Origin: Dorea sp. 5-2
Lineage (GTDB): Bacteria > Bacillota > Clostridia > Lachnospirales > Lachnospiraceae
Assembly: GCF_000403455.2 (NCBI RefSeq)
Contig: NZ_KE159715.1
Coordinates: forward strand, 524,719 to 588,718
Reading direction: 5' to 3'
Length of the DNA stretch: 64,000 nucleotides
A model generated the notes under the pieces. The model was not told the origin of the DNA. It saw nothing but the letters and a program-made list of their open reading frames with translations, and made no database searches. Positions 19,950 through 28,669 of this stretch are shown here, piece by piece; position 1 is the first letter of the stretch, and each line of letters starts with the position of its first letter. The position numbers were made by a program, and so were the translations under genes.

Positions 19950-20819
19950 ATGTTATTGAACATGAAGGAAATTCTAGAAACAGCGAAGGAACACAATTTT
20001 GCAATACCTGCATTTAATATCGGTACAGGACAGATCCTTAACGGCGTCATGGATACTTGCGAAGAGCTGAACGCGCCTGTGATCCTGGCGATCCATCCCA
20101 ACGAGCTGGAATTCCAGGGCGAGAGCTTCATAAAGATGTGTATTGACAGGGCGAATAAATCTAAGCTTCCGGTCTGTATCCATCTGGATCACAGTGATTG
20201 GGAGTCGATCGTAAAAGCGATCCGCGCAGGATTTACTTCTGTAATGATCGATGCATCTTCTCTGCCTTTTGAAGAGAATGTGGCGATTACAAAGAAAGTA
20301 TGTGAGCTGGCACATCCCCTTGGAGTATCCGTTGAGGGGGAACTTGGGACGATCGGGACTACGGACGGTGATACGGAAGGCGGTACGGACTCCATTATCT
20401 ATACGAATCCGGACGATGCGGTGCGTTTTGTGGAAGAGACGGGGTGCGACGCCCTGGCGGTCGCGATCGGAACTGCGCATGGGATCTATCCGGCAGGGAT
20501 GAAACCGGAGCTTCGCCAGGATCTGCTCTCTGAGATCAAGAGCAGGGTATCCGTCCCGTTAGTTCTGCACGGAGGATCGGGGAATGCAGATTCTGAGATC
20601 GCAGAGGCAGTTAAGAGGGGGATCAATAAGATCAATATCTCGTCAGATATTAAGGATGCTCTCTACCAGAGGCTTCGCATCACGTTACAGGATCCGAAGA
20701 TCCGTGAGCCGTTCGAGTTATATCCGGACAGTATAAAGGCAATGAATGAAGTGGTTGCGGAAAAGATCAGACTCTTCCAGGATGACGATAAGGCGAAATA
20801 TTATACATTATTAGATTAA
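19950..20819 (+). CDS. Class II ketose-bisphosphate aldolase (FbaA/GatY family)
   Basis: A 289-residue zinc aldolase that cleaves ketose phosphates to dihydroxyacetone phosphate and an aldehyde. Landmarks are PAFNIGTGQ, the HLDH metal/catalytic segment, VEGELGTIGTTDGD, the zinc His in AIGTAHG and LHGGSG, and NISSDI for phosphate binding. Whether the substrate is a 1,6-bisphosphate or a ketose 1-phosphate cannot be decided by eye. It lies in the arabinofuranosidase operon directly ahead of an ADP-dependent sugar kinase and an alcohol dehydrogenase, suggesting a dedicated kinase-aldolase route rather than general glycolysis. Confidence 0.88.
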   Translation: MLLNMKEILETAKEHNFAIPAFNIGTGQILNGVMDTCEELNAPVILAIHPNELEFQGESFIKMCIDRANKSKLPVCIHLDHSDWESIVKAIRAGFTSVMIDASSLPFEENVAITKKVCELAHPLGVSVEGELGTIGTTDGDTEGGTDSIIYTNPDDAVRFVEETGCDALAVAIGTAHGIYPAGMKPELRQDLLSEIKSRVSVPLVLHGGSGNADSEIAEAVKRGINKINISSDIKDALYQRLRITLQDPKIREPFELYPDSIKAMNEVVAEKIRLFQDDDKAKYYTLLD

Positions 20820-20825
20820 GCAGAT

Positions 20826-20862
20826 TCCCGGCAGGATGTTCCGTTTGCGCGTCTTGCCGGGA
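20826..20862. repeat. Intercistronic hairpin between aldolase and kinase genes
   Basis: TCCCGGCAGGA (20826-20836) pairs with TCTTGCCGGGA (20852-20862), one G-T pair. No U-tract follows, so it is more likely an RNA-processing or stabilising structure than a terminator. Confidence 0.5.
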
Positions 20863-20917
20863 TATGTTATGATAGGAGAATATAGAATGCATGGATGGTT
20901 ACAGGAGGAATAAAGGT

Positions 20918-22300
20918 ATGTATAAAGACCGGTATCAGGAATATCTTCAGTTGGTTCCGGATAAGATCCGTGTGTGTGAAGAGACAAAAAGGCGTCCGGT
21001 ATTGGCGTATGCCAGTAATCTGGACGTTCTTGTAAGGTGGGACTGCGATCGTTTTAACAGGCTTCTGGAGGTATATCTTAAGGGAGAGCCTTCTTTCAAA
21101 GAAGGAGAAGAGATAAGAAACGGGGAAGACCTGGCGCGTATATTAAGTTATTTTGCCATTCATGGGCTTGGCGGCGAGGTAGATATCACGTCGCAGAGTG
21201 CCGTAGATGTCCTGACCGAATATTTTGACGTGGAGTACGGGCTTGGCGGCACTTGTGCCCAGGGGGCGGCTGCACTGGGAAGCATAGGGGTCCCGGTATT
21301 GGTACATATCACGGATTGTTCCAGGAATGTACTGGATCAGATGTCCGGCAGACCAATCGAGGCGGTGAAGGAGGGCAGAGTAGTCCCCGTGGAGGAATGT
21401 GTATCGCAGGAAGAGGCTTTACAGCATTTCATCGTACAGTATTCGAAAGACGATGTGATCCGGGCAGCGGGAAAGGAATACAAGGTAAAGCTGTCCAACC
21501 GGCTGATCATGGGATATGACAAGATACATAAGGTCCTGCCTGTGAAAGAGGATTTCCTTTCATACTGTGAAAAGAATGCCGGCAGTCTGTGCTCTTATGA
21601 TATCTCAGGATTCAACGCAGTCATAGAAAAAGATATTATGAAGGAGAGGTTAGAGAGGCTCGTTGCACATTATAAAGCGGTTAAGGTGGAGAATCCGGAT
21701 TGCAGGATTTATTTTGAGAGCGCACATTTTATCAACAATGAGATAAGAGAGTATACGTATCAGACGCTTTCCGGCGTGGTCGATCTTATGGGAATGAATG
21801 AGGAGGAGCTGGAAGATCTTACCAGGACCAGGGGGCATGCGATAGACAAAGGCAGCCTGATGTCTGTTCTTGGGGGTCTGGAGGAGTTGGCAGAAGTATA
21901 TCCGGTCCATGGTTTTGTCGTACATAGTAAGGACTATGCGTTGTATTTTGGCAAGGATATGCCGGGGATAGACATAGAGCAGGGGCTTACGATGGGCAAT
22001 CTGTTGTCAGGGACCAGGGCAAGAACCGGAAGATATGGAAGTCTTTGCGACTGTGAGGAGACGCTGGGGCTTGCACTGAGCAGTGCGGGGCTTGCATTTG
22101 CAAAGGAGCTGGAGAACTATCATTCCGAATATAAGACAGTGTTGGTTCCGTCAAGATATCTGGAGATGCCGAAGACCACCATAGGGTTGGGGGATTCCTT
22201 TGTTGCAGGAATGCAGATGTGTTTCATTCCGGCGAATGCCGGCGCCATGAAGCCTGCTGCAGATGAAGATAAAAAGAATATTAAGAGAAGGAAAGGGTAA
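20918..22300 (+). CDS. ADP-dependent phosphofructokinase/glucokinase family protein
   Basis: A 460-residue kinase of the ADP_PFK_GK fold, a ribokinase-like family best known from archaea and found in some anaerobic bacteria; it uses ADP instead of ATP as phosphoryl donor. Visible marks are the start region LAYASNLDVLVRWD, the substrate region GLGGTCAQGA, a segment FESAHF with NEEELEDL, and the catalytic GLGDSF motif near the C-terminus (TTIGLGDSFVAGMQ). The sugar acted on is unknown. The ATG at 20918 follows AGGAGG by nine bases; an upstream in-frame ATG at 20891 lacks a site. It stands between the aldolase and an iron alcohol dehydrogenase (five bases downstream). Confidence 0.82.
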   Translation: MYKDRYQEYLQLVPDKIRVCEETKRRPVLAYASNLDVLVRWDCDRFNRLLEVYLKGEPSFKEGEEIRNGEDLARILSYFAIHGLGGEVDITSQSAVDVLTEYFDVEYGLGGTCAQGAAALGSIGVPVLVHITDCSRNVLDQMSGRPIEAVKEGRVVPVEECVSQEEALQHFIVQYSKDDVIRAAGKEYKVKLSNRLIMGYDKIHKVLPVKEDFLSYCEKNAGSLCSYDISGFNAVIEKDIMKERLERLVAHYKAVKVENPDCRIYFESAHFINNEIREYTYQTLSGVVDLMGMNEEELEDLTRTRGHAIDKGSLMSVLGGLEELAEVYPVHGFVVHSKDYALYFGKDMPGIDIEQGLTMGNLLSGTRARTGRYGSLCDCEETLGLALSSAGLAFAKELENYHSEYKTVLVPSRYLEMPKTTIGLGDSFVAGMQMCFIPANAGAMKPAADEDKKNIKRRKG

Positions 22301-22305
22301 GAATT

Positions 22306-23484
22306 ATGCATAATTTTGAATATTATACGCCTACCAGAGTTGTATTTGGCAAGGCGGCGGAGAAGGAAGCAGGAAGATTGGTGAAAGAGCAGAACTGTAA
22401 AAAGGTGTTGCTGCATTACGGAGGAAACAGTGCGAAAGAGTCAGGATTACTGGACAGAGTGTGCAGGTCGCTGGAAGAAGAAGGGATTGCCTATGTGCTG
22501 CTTGGCGGAGTCGTGCCGAATCCCCATCTGTCCCTGGTGAGAGAAGGCGTCGAGCTGTGTAAGAAAGAGGGAGTGGATTTCATCCTTGCAGTTGGCGGCG
22601 GCAGCGTTATTGATTCGTCAAAAGCGATCGGGTACGGGGCTGCAAATGAGGGGGATGTGTGGGATTTCTATGACGGCAGGCGCGAGCCAAAAGCATGCCT
22701 TCCCATCGGAACCATACTCACGATCGCGGCGGCAGGGAGTGAGATGAGCGATTCTTCTGTTATTACCAATGAGGATGGCTGGCTGAAACGCGGATACAGC
22801 AATGACAAATGCCGATGCCGATTCGCGGTGATGAATCCGGAGCTGACTTATACGCTGTCGGATTACCAGACGCAGTGCGGCTGTGTGGATATTCTCATGC
22901 ATACGATGGAACGCTATCTGAACCATGGGGAGAACATGGAGATGACGGACGGTATCAGTGAAGCATTGATGCGCACGGTGATCAAGAATGCAAGGATCCT
23001 GAAGGAAGATCCGCGGAATTATGAGGCGCGCGCAGAAGTGATGTGGGCGGGAAGCCTGTCTCATAACGGACTCACCGGGTGCGGAACAGACGGCGGAGAC
23101 TGGGCGTCTCATCAGATCGAACATGAATTAGGCGGTATGTTCGATGTGGCTCACGGTGCGGGACTGGCGGCAGTCTGGGGAAGCTGGGCGAGATATGTCT
23201 ATCGGGACAGCATAGATCGTTTTGTACGGTTTGCCGAGAATGTAATGCAGATCCCGCACGGAGAGGAGAAAGAGCAGACTGCGCTTAAGGGCATAGCCGC
23301 AATGGAAGAATTCTATCGTTCCGTAGATATGCCGACATCTATCAAGGCGCTTGGCGTAGAGGTCACAGATGCGCAGATCGAAGAACTTGCCGAGAAATGC
23401 ACCTTCTTCGGCAGACGCACGGTAGGGTGTGTAAAGGCATTGGGGAAAGAGGATATCATGAGGATCTATGAAGCGGCGCGCTAG
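22306..23484 (+). CDS. Iron-containing alcohol dehydrogenase (butanol dehydrogenase type)
   Basis: A 392-residue family III dehydrogenase that reduces an aldehyde with NAD(P)H. The nucleotide-binding GGGSVIDSSKAI, the ligand region HTMERYL, and the metal histidines in HQIEHELGGMFDVAHGAGLA are all present. The opening NFEYYTPTRVVFGK is typical of BdhA-like members. It starts five bases after the kinase gene, so it belongs to the sugar operon and could reduce the short aldehyde made by the aldolase, disposing of reducing power. That assignment is inference; specificity in this family is broad. Confidence 0.9.
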   Translation: MHNFEYYTPTRVVFGKAAEKEAGRLVKEQNCKKVLLHYGGNSAKESGLLDRVCRSLEEEGIAYVLLGGVVPNPHLSLVREGVELCKKEGVDFILAVGGGSVIDSSKAIGYGAANEGDVWDFYDGRREPKACLPIGTILTIAAAGSEMSDSSVITNEDGWLKRGYSNDKCRCRFAVMNPELTYTLSDYQTQCGCVDILMHTMERYLNHGENMEMTDGISEALMRTVIKNARILKEDPRNYEARAEVMWAGSLSHNGLTGCGTDGGDWASHQIEHELGGMFDVAHGAGLAAVWGSWARYVYRDSIDRFVRFAENVMQIPHGEEKEQTALKGIAAMEEFYRSVDMPTSIKALGVEVTDAQIEELAEKCTFFGRRTVGCVKALGKEDIMRIYEAAR

Positions 23485-23577
23485 ACCTTGAAATGTAGAT
23501 GGAACTTTGGGGGTTTTCGGCAGAGGAAAAGTATGGTATAACAAGATATACAAGAAGGAAAGGCGGAAGACATAATT

Positions 23578-24117
23578 ATGAGTGATGAAGTAAAACGCGT
23601 AGGGAGAGAACTGGTTTATCAGGGAACCATTCTGGAAGTATATAAGGACCATATGGAATTTAGCAACGGGAATACCGCAAAGTGGGATTTTATCCGTCAT
23701 GACGGAGCGGCTGCCGTTGTGCCGGTCATGGAAGACGGCAGGATCTTGATGGTCAGCCAGTACCGCAATGCATTGGAGCGCATGACTCTTGAGATCCCGG
23801 CGGGAAAGCTTGATCAGCCCGGTGAACCGGGAATAGAATGTGCGCGAAGAGAACTGGAAGAGGAGACGGGATACCGGTCGGAGGAACTGGAGTGGCTTCT
23901 TTCATTGCGTACAACGGTGGCTTTCTGTAATGAGAAGATAGAGATTTTTGTTGCGAGGAATCTGATCCCTTCCTGCCAGCATCTGGATGAGGATGAATTT
24001 GTTGACGTAAAAGCATATACATTAGAAGAACTGAAAGAGATGATCTTCTCAGGAAAGATCGAGGATTCCAAGACGATCGCCGCGATCCTGGCTTATGAAT
24101 CCCGTTATGTGCGGTGA
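23578..24117 (+). CDS. Nudix hydrolase, ADP-ribose pyrophosphatase-like
   Basis: A 179-residue Nudix protein. The Nudix box is complete: G-x5-E-x7-REL-EE-TG, seen in GEPGIECARRELEEETGY with the leading Gly in GKLDQP. The N-terminal pattern (VYKDHMEFSNGNTAKWDFIRHDGAAAVVPV, landmarks HDGAAAVVPV and SQYRN) matches the ADP-ribose pyrophosphatase group, which clears ADP-ribose and related nucleotide sugars. The gene is followed by a SpoIIM-like gene after 90 bases. Chemistry is confident; the exact substrate is not. Confidence 0.88.
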   Translation: MSDEVKRVGRELVYQGTILEVYKDHMEFSNGNTAKWDFIRHDGAAAVVPVMEDGRILMVSQYRNALERMTLEIPAGKLDQPGEPGIECARRELEEETGYRSEELEWLLSLRTTVAFCNEKIEIFVARNLIPSCQHLDEDEFVDVKAYTLEELKEMIFSGKIEDSKTIAAILAYESRYVR

Positions 24118-24207
24118 CGGAGATTTGCTCTTAATTGTTTGATATGGATAGAATAAAATAGATTACCCAGCATATAATGAAGTATCTTGACAAAGGGAGG
24201 AATTGTT

Positions 24208-24747
24208 GTGAAGATACAGGAGAATCGGAGATTTCTGGCTCTGTTTTGTATGTTGGGTTTTTTGATCGGAATCATTTATGCGAATCTGATGTCAAAAGAC
24301 CATATTGCGTCAATGGGTATTTTTAATGAATTTTTCCTGAACCAATACAGCCAGGAAGAGATCAATATGCCGGAATACCTGTGGTATATTGTAAGGATCC
24401 GGGTCATGCCGGCAATACTGGTTGCGGCGCTTGGATGTACGAAGCTTCGAAGAGGAGTGGTAGCGGGTTTCCTGATCTGGACAGGCTTCTGCGGTGGGAT
24501 GATCATGACGGCAGCAGTTCTTAAGATGGGGATCAAGGGGCTGATCCTGTGCCTGATCGCGCTCGCACCGCATCTGGTATTCTATATCGCAGGATATCTG
24601 ATCCTGCTGTGGTATCTCTTTACCTATCCGGATTCACAATGGAATCTGTCTAAGATGGTCAGTACGGCATTGTTCCTTGCCGTAGGAGTCCTCCTGGAGT
24701 GTTACGTCAACCCCATTATCATGGAACTCTTCTTGAAGACCCTCTGA
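24208..24747 (+). CDS. Stage II sporulation protein M-like membrane protein
   Basis: A 179-residue integral membrane protein with about five hydrophobic segments, the first at residues 8-27 (FLALFCMLGFLIGIIYANL). The overall layout and length match SpoIIM, part of the DMP complex that drives engulfment during sporulation by remodelling septal peptidoglycan. No other member of that complex is nearby. GTG 24208 is taken as start because GGGAGG lies seven bases before it; an in-frame TTG at 24187 lacks a site. Its 3' end overlaps the end of the convergent lipoprotein gene by 46 bases. Confidence 0.78.
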   Translation: MKIQENRRFLALFCMLGFLIGIIYANLMSKDHIASMGIFNEFFLNQYSQEEINMPEYLWYIVRIRVMPAILVAALGCTKLRRGVVAGFLIWTGFCGGMIMTAAVLKMGIKGLILCLIALAPHLVFYIAGYLILLWYLFTYPDSQWNLSKMVSTALFLAVGVLLECYVNPIIMELFLKTL

Positions 24748-25457
24748 TCCTCTGGCAGCTGAAAGGCGGCGATCCTGGCACATAATTGACAGTATTGATC
24801 ATGTATAAAATGATACAATCCCGGGCATACGCTTTTCAGTCTGTCCGGATCAATGATATACTGCCAGAACCCTTCGGCAAAGAATTCCAATGCATCTCTT
24901 ATACAAGAGGAACCATAAGAACGGATAAAGACGTCGCCTTCTGCTGCATAGACTGCGGCGAATGCTTCCGAGTAAGAAGGAAGTCCCACATAATAATCGA
25001 ACCAGTGCCCGATCTCATGGAGGGGAGACTCATAGGCGGCGCTTCGTCTTGCTTCGATCAGGATCCGCTGTTCTTCATAGTTTGTCGTCGCCATGACCTG
25101 GCTGAATTGCCCTTTATAGTAAGTCTCGCCGATATTTATGTCCGTTACATAGATCGACCAGCTATCCTGGACGAACGCATTGTGAAGATTCGCCGGAAGG
25201 AGGGAGAGCTGCTGGTTCACGATATCTATGAGGGCGTCGTCCACATTGCCGTCTTTCTGGCATTGGATATAAGATATGGATCCGGGGTCCCCGGCAGAAG
25301 GCTCGCTTGCGGCTGGAACTTCTTTTGCCGGTATTTTGGCGGCAGTGACCGTGGATTCTTTCGATGTCTTTTGTATCATGACCTTCTGGCATCCGGCGGT
25401 GCAAAGGATTACGGCAAATAGGATCAGGAATAATGTCAGTCTTTTTTTCATTCGCAT
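24702..25457 (-). CDS. Lipoprotein with an M34 (lethal factor / Pro-Pro endopeptidase)-like zinc site
   Basis: A 251-residue exported protein. The signal peptide ends in TAGC (lipidated Cys 23), followed by a Pro/Ala/Glu-rich linker to about residue 58. The C-terminal domain holds HEIGH at residues 147-151 and, about 40 residues later, EFFAEGFW (Glu 191 or Glu 195 as third ligand). HExxH plus a distal EFFAE pattern resembles the anthrax lethal factor fold, which includes the secreted Pro-Pro endopeptidases of clostridia. The family placement is inferred from motifs only. It lies downstream of a SpoVB gene on the minus strand and overlaps the 3' end of spoIIM by 46 bases. Confidence 0.65.
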   Translation of the reverse strand: MRMKKRLTLFLILFAVILCTAGCQKVMIQKTSKESTVTAAKIPAKEVPAASEPSAGDPGSISYIQCQKDGNVDDALIDIVNQQLSLLPANLHNAFVQDSWSIYVTDINIGETYYKGQFSQVMATTNYEEQRILIEARRSAAYESPLHEIGHWFDYYVGLPSYSEAFAAVYAAEGDVFIRSYGSSCIRDALEFFAEGFWQYIIDPDRLKSVCPGLYHFIHDQYCQLCARIAAFQLPEDQRVFKKSSMIMGLT

Positions 25458-25528
25458 TTCAAGAAAATCTCCTTTATTTATTCGAATATTATTTTAAAGA
25501 AATTTATCTGTTGTGTCCAGTATAAATA

Positions 25529-26854
25529 TTATCTTTTTTTGTGCAGATAATATTCTAAGTATACAAGGCAGAACAAGAAGACGCAGATCTGGCTTGCAAG
25601 GAGCCCCCACAGATAGCCTTTGATACCTATGGCAGGGATCAGAAAGAATACGGCGGCGATCCGGATACTCAGGCTGGCGGAATTGATGCAGAAGGACAGC
25701 GTTGTCTTTCCGATGCCGTTGATCGTACTGATCAGCGTGTGGTTCGTGTACAGGAACGGGCAGATCCATGCAAGAGTGATGATGTAATCGCCTGCCGCCG
25801 GACTGTGAAATAAGATGGCGCCGATCCATTTTCCGAAGCATAACAGGCTCACGCAGCAGATGCTGCCCAGAAAAATGCAGGAATAGGTTACCTTATGTAT
25901 CAGATCGGTCAATTCATGCCGGCGGTCGAGAGCCTGTATCTCCGCTACCGCAGGAAGGAGCATGGTCGATACGGAGTTGGTGATGGCGGAGGGAAAGAGA
26001 ATACAAGGCAGCGCCATACCGGTCAAGACACCGTAAGTGCCGAGAGACTGGGACAGAGACATGCCAAAAGCCTGCAATTTAACCGGGATCGATACTGCCT
26101 CTACACTTTGCAGGAGATTCAGCAGTACACGGCTTGCCGTAAGCGGTATGGAGAGGGAAAGCAGTTCGCGGGCATGCCTGAGACATCCGTGAAGAGGTAT
26201 TCTTGATAAGATCCTGCCATATCCTTTCCCAAGCAGGGCGCGCAGGACGAAGAGAGAAGAGATACATTCTCCTGCGACCAGACCGGCAACGGCGATGGAG
26301 ATGCCGAATTGGATCCCGTGCCTAAGTCCATATAAATAGAGCAGAAAGACGCTTAAGATCCGCGCCGTCTGTTCCAGAAATTGAGAGACGGCAGGAATCC
26401 CCGTCTGCTTTAGTCCGAAATAATATCCGCAGATACAGCTGTGAACCGACGCGAACGGAAAGGCATAGGAGAGGATGACAAGCAGCCCGGCACAGCGTGG
26501 TTCGTGTAAAAAATGTTCGGATATGAAGACCGAGTATTTCTGTAAGAGTAAGATTACCAATACAGAAATAGTGACGGTGAGGGTGAGAGCAGTATATAGA
26601 AGCTCTTTTGCCTCTTTTTGGTTTCCCTTTGTTGTGCGTGTGGCGACACAGCGCGACAGCGCAAGTTCGATGCCTGCCGATGTGAGGGAGAAGCATAAGG
26701 CGTAGACCGGAAAGATAAGCTGATATAGTCCGACTCCTTCCTCTCCGAAGGTGTGGCTTAGAAAGATGCGATAGAAGAATCCCATGAACCGGGTAGCGAA
26801 TCCGGTAAATGTTAAGATAAAAGTACCTTTGATGATTGCTTGCTTGCGAGACAT
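25529..26854 (-). CDS. spoVB: Stage V sporulation protein B-like flippase (MOP superfamily)
   Basis: A 441-residue membrane protein with some twelve to fourteen hydrophobic segments and the start KQAIIKGTFILTFTGFATRFMGFFYRIFL, where the TGFATRxxGFxYR pattern is typical of the SpoVB/MurJ branch of the MOP exporter family. SpoVB is required for spore cortex assembly and is thought to move lipid-linked peptidoglycan precursors. It is divergent from the iscR operon, and the metallopeptidase lipoprotein gene follows it after 71 bases. A vegetative role is also possible because the genome may encode several paralogues. Confidence 0.82.
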   Translation of the reverse strand: MSRKQAIIKGTFILTFTGFATRFMGFFYRIFLSHTFGEEGVGLYQLIFPVYALCFSLTSAGIELALSRCVATRTTKGNQKEAKELLYTALTLTVTISVLVILLLQKYSVFISEHFLHEPRCAGLLVILSYAFPFASVHSCICGYYFGLKQTGIPAVSQFLEQTARILSVFLLYLYGLRHGIQFGISIAVAGLVAGECISSLFVLRALLGKGYGRILSRIPLHGCLRHARELLSLSIPLTASRVLLNLLQSVEAVSIPVKLQAFGMSLSQSLGTYGVLTGMALPCILFPSAITNSVSTMLLPAVAEIQALDRRHELTDLIHKVTYSCIFLGSICCVSLLCFGKWIGAILFHSPAAGDYIITLAWICPFLYTNHTLISTINGIGKTTLSFCINSASLSIRIAAVFFLIPAIGIKGYLWGLLASQICVFLFCLVYLEYYLHKKR

Positions 26855-26901
26855 AGTGTACTCCTGGTTGGTATTTATTTATACATATTCAAAAAGACGG
26901 C

Positions 26902-26966
26902 TTGACAGAACAAAAAAGCAGTGCTATTCTAACATAGGAAAATATCCTAGTAATTTGCTAGGGATT
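26902..26966 (+). promoter_or_regulatory. iscR promoter with a candidate IscR operator
   Basis: TTGACA (26902-26907) and TATTCT (26925-26930) are spaced by 17 bases. Right after the expected start point, ATATCCTAG (26942-26950) and CTAGGGAT (26958-26965) form an inverted repeat, ideally placed for repression by the encoded regulator. Confidence 0.7.
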
Positions 26967-26984
26967 AGAGGAGAAGGTGAGTAT

Positions 26985-27443
26985 GTGAAACTCTCTACGA
27001 AGGGAAGATACGGGCTTCGGGCAATGATCGACCTTGCCAGGTACAGTGAAGAAGAGCCGGTATCCATCAGCAGTATCGCAGCGAGACAGGATATCTCGGA
27101 GCGGTATCTGGAGCAGCTAATGGGGCTTTTGAGGAAAGCAGGGCTTGTGCAGAGTATCCGCGGCGCGACAGGCGGTTATATATTGACAAGAAGTGCGGGC
27201 GAGATCTCCGTGGGAGACGTGCTGCGCGCGTTGGAAGGGAGCCTTGAGCCGGTTAAATGCGCGGCTTTTTATTCCGAAAAGGGTTGTACGGCGTCGGGTG
27301 GATGCGTGACAAAGTATGTATGGCAGAAGATCAATGAGAGCATCAATGAGACCGTAGATAAGATGATGTTGGACGAACTGGTTCGGGAGAGCAGGATCAT
27401 GAATCCGGAGGGTGAGCTTGAGAATCCGGAATGTAATGCATAG
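26985..27443 (+). CDS. iscR: Rrf2-family regulator IscR-like (iron-sulfur sensing)
   Basis: A 152-residue winged-helix regulator. It starts with MKLSTKGRYGLRAM, the hallmark of Rrf2 proteins, and has the recognition region ISERYLEQLM and the IRGATGGY wing. Three cysteines (92, 101, 107) in the C-terminal part could hold an iron-sulfur cluster as in IscR. It heads the operon iscR-iscS-iscU-mnmA, so it likely adjusts cluster assembly to demand. The start is GTG 26985, seven bases after GGAGAAGG; the open frame extends upstream through the promoter and cannot be coding there. CymR-type control of cysteine metabolism is an alternative. Confidence 0.88.
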   Translation: MKLSTKGRYGLRAMIDLARYSEEEPVSISSIAARQDISERYLEQLMGLLRKAGLVQSIRGATGGYILTRSAGEISVGDVLRALEGSLEPVKCAAFYSEKGCTASGGCVTKYVWQKINESINETVDKMMLDELVRESRIMNPEGELENPECNA

Positions 27444-27479
27444 ATGGAAGATCAGACGAGTGACAGGAGGAGAAAAGAG

Positions 27480-28667
27480 ATGAAGAAAATGATTTATCTG
27501 GATAATGCGGCAACAACGAAGACCGCTTCGGAGGTAGTCGAGGCAATGCTTCCGTATTTTACGGAGAAGTACGGCAACCCATCCAGTGTATATAGTTTCG
27601 CGTCGGGGAACAAGGAGGCGATCAGCGAACAGAGAGATGTGATCGCTGAGGCGCTGGGAGCGAAGGGGAATGAGATTTATTTTACTGCGGGAGGCTCAGA
27701 GTCAGATAACTGGGCGCTTAAGGCTGCGGCAGAGGCGTACGGCGATAAAGGAAACCACATTATTACGACGAAGATCGAACACCACGCTATCCTTCATACG
27801 GCGGAGTATCTGGAGAAAAGAGGATTCGAGGTGACGTATCTGGACGTGGATGAAGACGGCAAGGTATCGCTTGAGGATCTGAAAAAGGCGATCCGTCCTT
27901 CCACGATCCTGATCTCGGTCATGTATGCGAATAATGAGATCGGGACCATCCAGCCGATCCGGGAGATCGGAGAGATTGCCCATGAGAATGGGATTCTTTT
28001 CCATACGGATGCGGTTCAGGCATTTGGGCAAGTACCGATCCAGGTGGATGAATGCCACATTGATATGCTGAGCGCCAGCGGACATAAGCTGAACGGGCCG
28101 AAGGGCATCGGATTCTTATATATCCGCAGGGGCGTCAAGATCCGTTCTTTCGTGCATGGCGGAGCGCAGGAGAGAAAGCGCCGCGCAGGTACGGAGAATG
28201 TCCCGGGGATCATAGGGCTTGGAACGGCGGTTCGGCGCGCGGCGGCTACGATGGAAGAACGGGGGAAGAAGGAGAGTCGTCTGAGGGATCATATGATCTC
28301 CCGGATCATGGAAGAGATCCCATATTGCCGTCTGAACGGGCATAAGGCAGACCGGCTTCCGAATAATGTGAATGTAAGTTTTCAGTTCGTGGAAGGCGAG
28401 TCTCTTCTGATCATGCTTGACGGCAAGGGGATCTGTGCTTCTAGTGGATCGGCGTGTACGTCCGGATCGTTGGATCCATCCCATGTGCTGCTTGCCATCG
28501 GGCTTCCCCATGAGATCGCCCACGGCTCGCTTCGGATGACGTTGGGAGAAGAGACGACGGAGGAAGAGATCGACTATGTGGTTGACTGTTTGAAGGAGAT
28601 CGTGGGCAGGCTTCGGGATATGTCGCCGCTTTATGAGGATTTTCTTAAGAAGAAAGGAGAAATTTAA
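27480..28667 (+). CDS. iscS: Cysteine desulfurase
   Basis: A PLP enzyme that takes sulfur from L-cysteine to an active-site cysteine persulfide and supplies iron-sulfur assembly and tRNA thiolation. The 395 residues show YLDNAATTK at the start, the PLP lysine in SGHKLNGPKGIG, and the mobile catalytic loop ASSGSACTSGS with its Cys. ATG 27480 follows AGGAGGAG by seven bases; an in-frame ATG at 27444 overlaps the end of iscR. Neighbours iscU and mnmA are the two natural sulfur acceptors, so a single operon feeds both pathways. Confidence 0.95.
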   Translation: MKKMIYLDNAATTKTASEVVEAMLPYFTEKYGNPSSVYSFASGNKEAISEQRDVIAEALGAKGNEIYFTAGGSESDNWALKAAAEAYGDKGNHIITTKIEHHAILHTAEYLEKRGFEVTYLDVDEDGKVSLEDLKKAIRPSTILISVMYANNEIGTIQPIREIGEIAHENGILFHTDAVQAFGQVPIQVDECHIDMLSASGHKLNGPKGIGFLYIRRGVKIRSFVHGGAQERKRRAGTENVPGIIGLGTAVRRAAATMEERGKKESRLRDHMISRIMEEIPYCRLNGHKADRLPNNVNVSFQFVEGESLLIMLDGKGICASSGSACTSGSLDPSHVLLAIGLPHEIAHGSLRMTLGEETTEEEIDYVVDCLKEIVGRLRDMSPLYEDFLKKKGEI

Positions 28668-28669
28668 GA

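Noticed and set aside
24787..25421. Plus-strand frame of 211 codons opposite the lipoprotein gene
   Set aside because: The minus-strand gene has a signal peptide, lipobox and zinc motif, while the plus-strand frame has none and no ribosome site.
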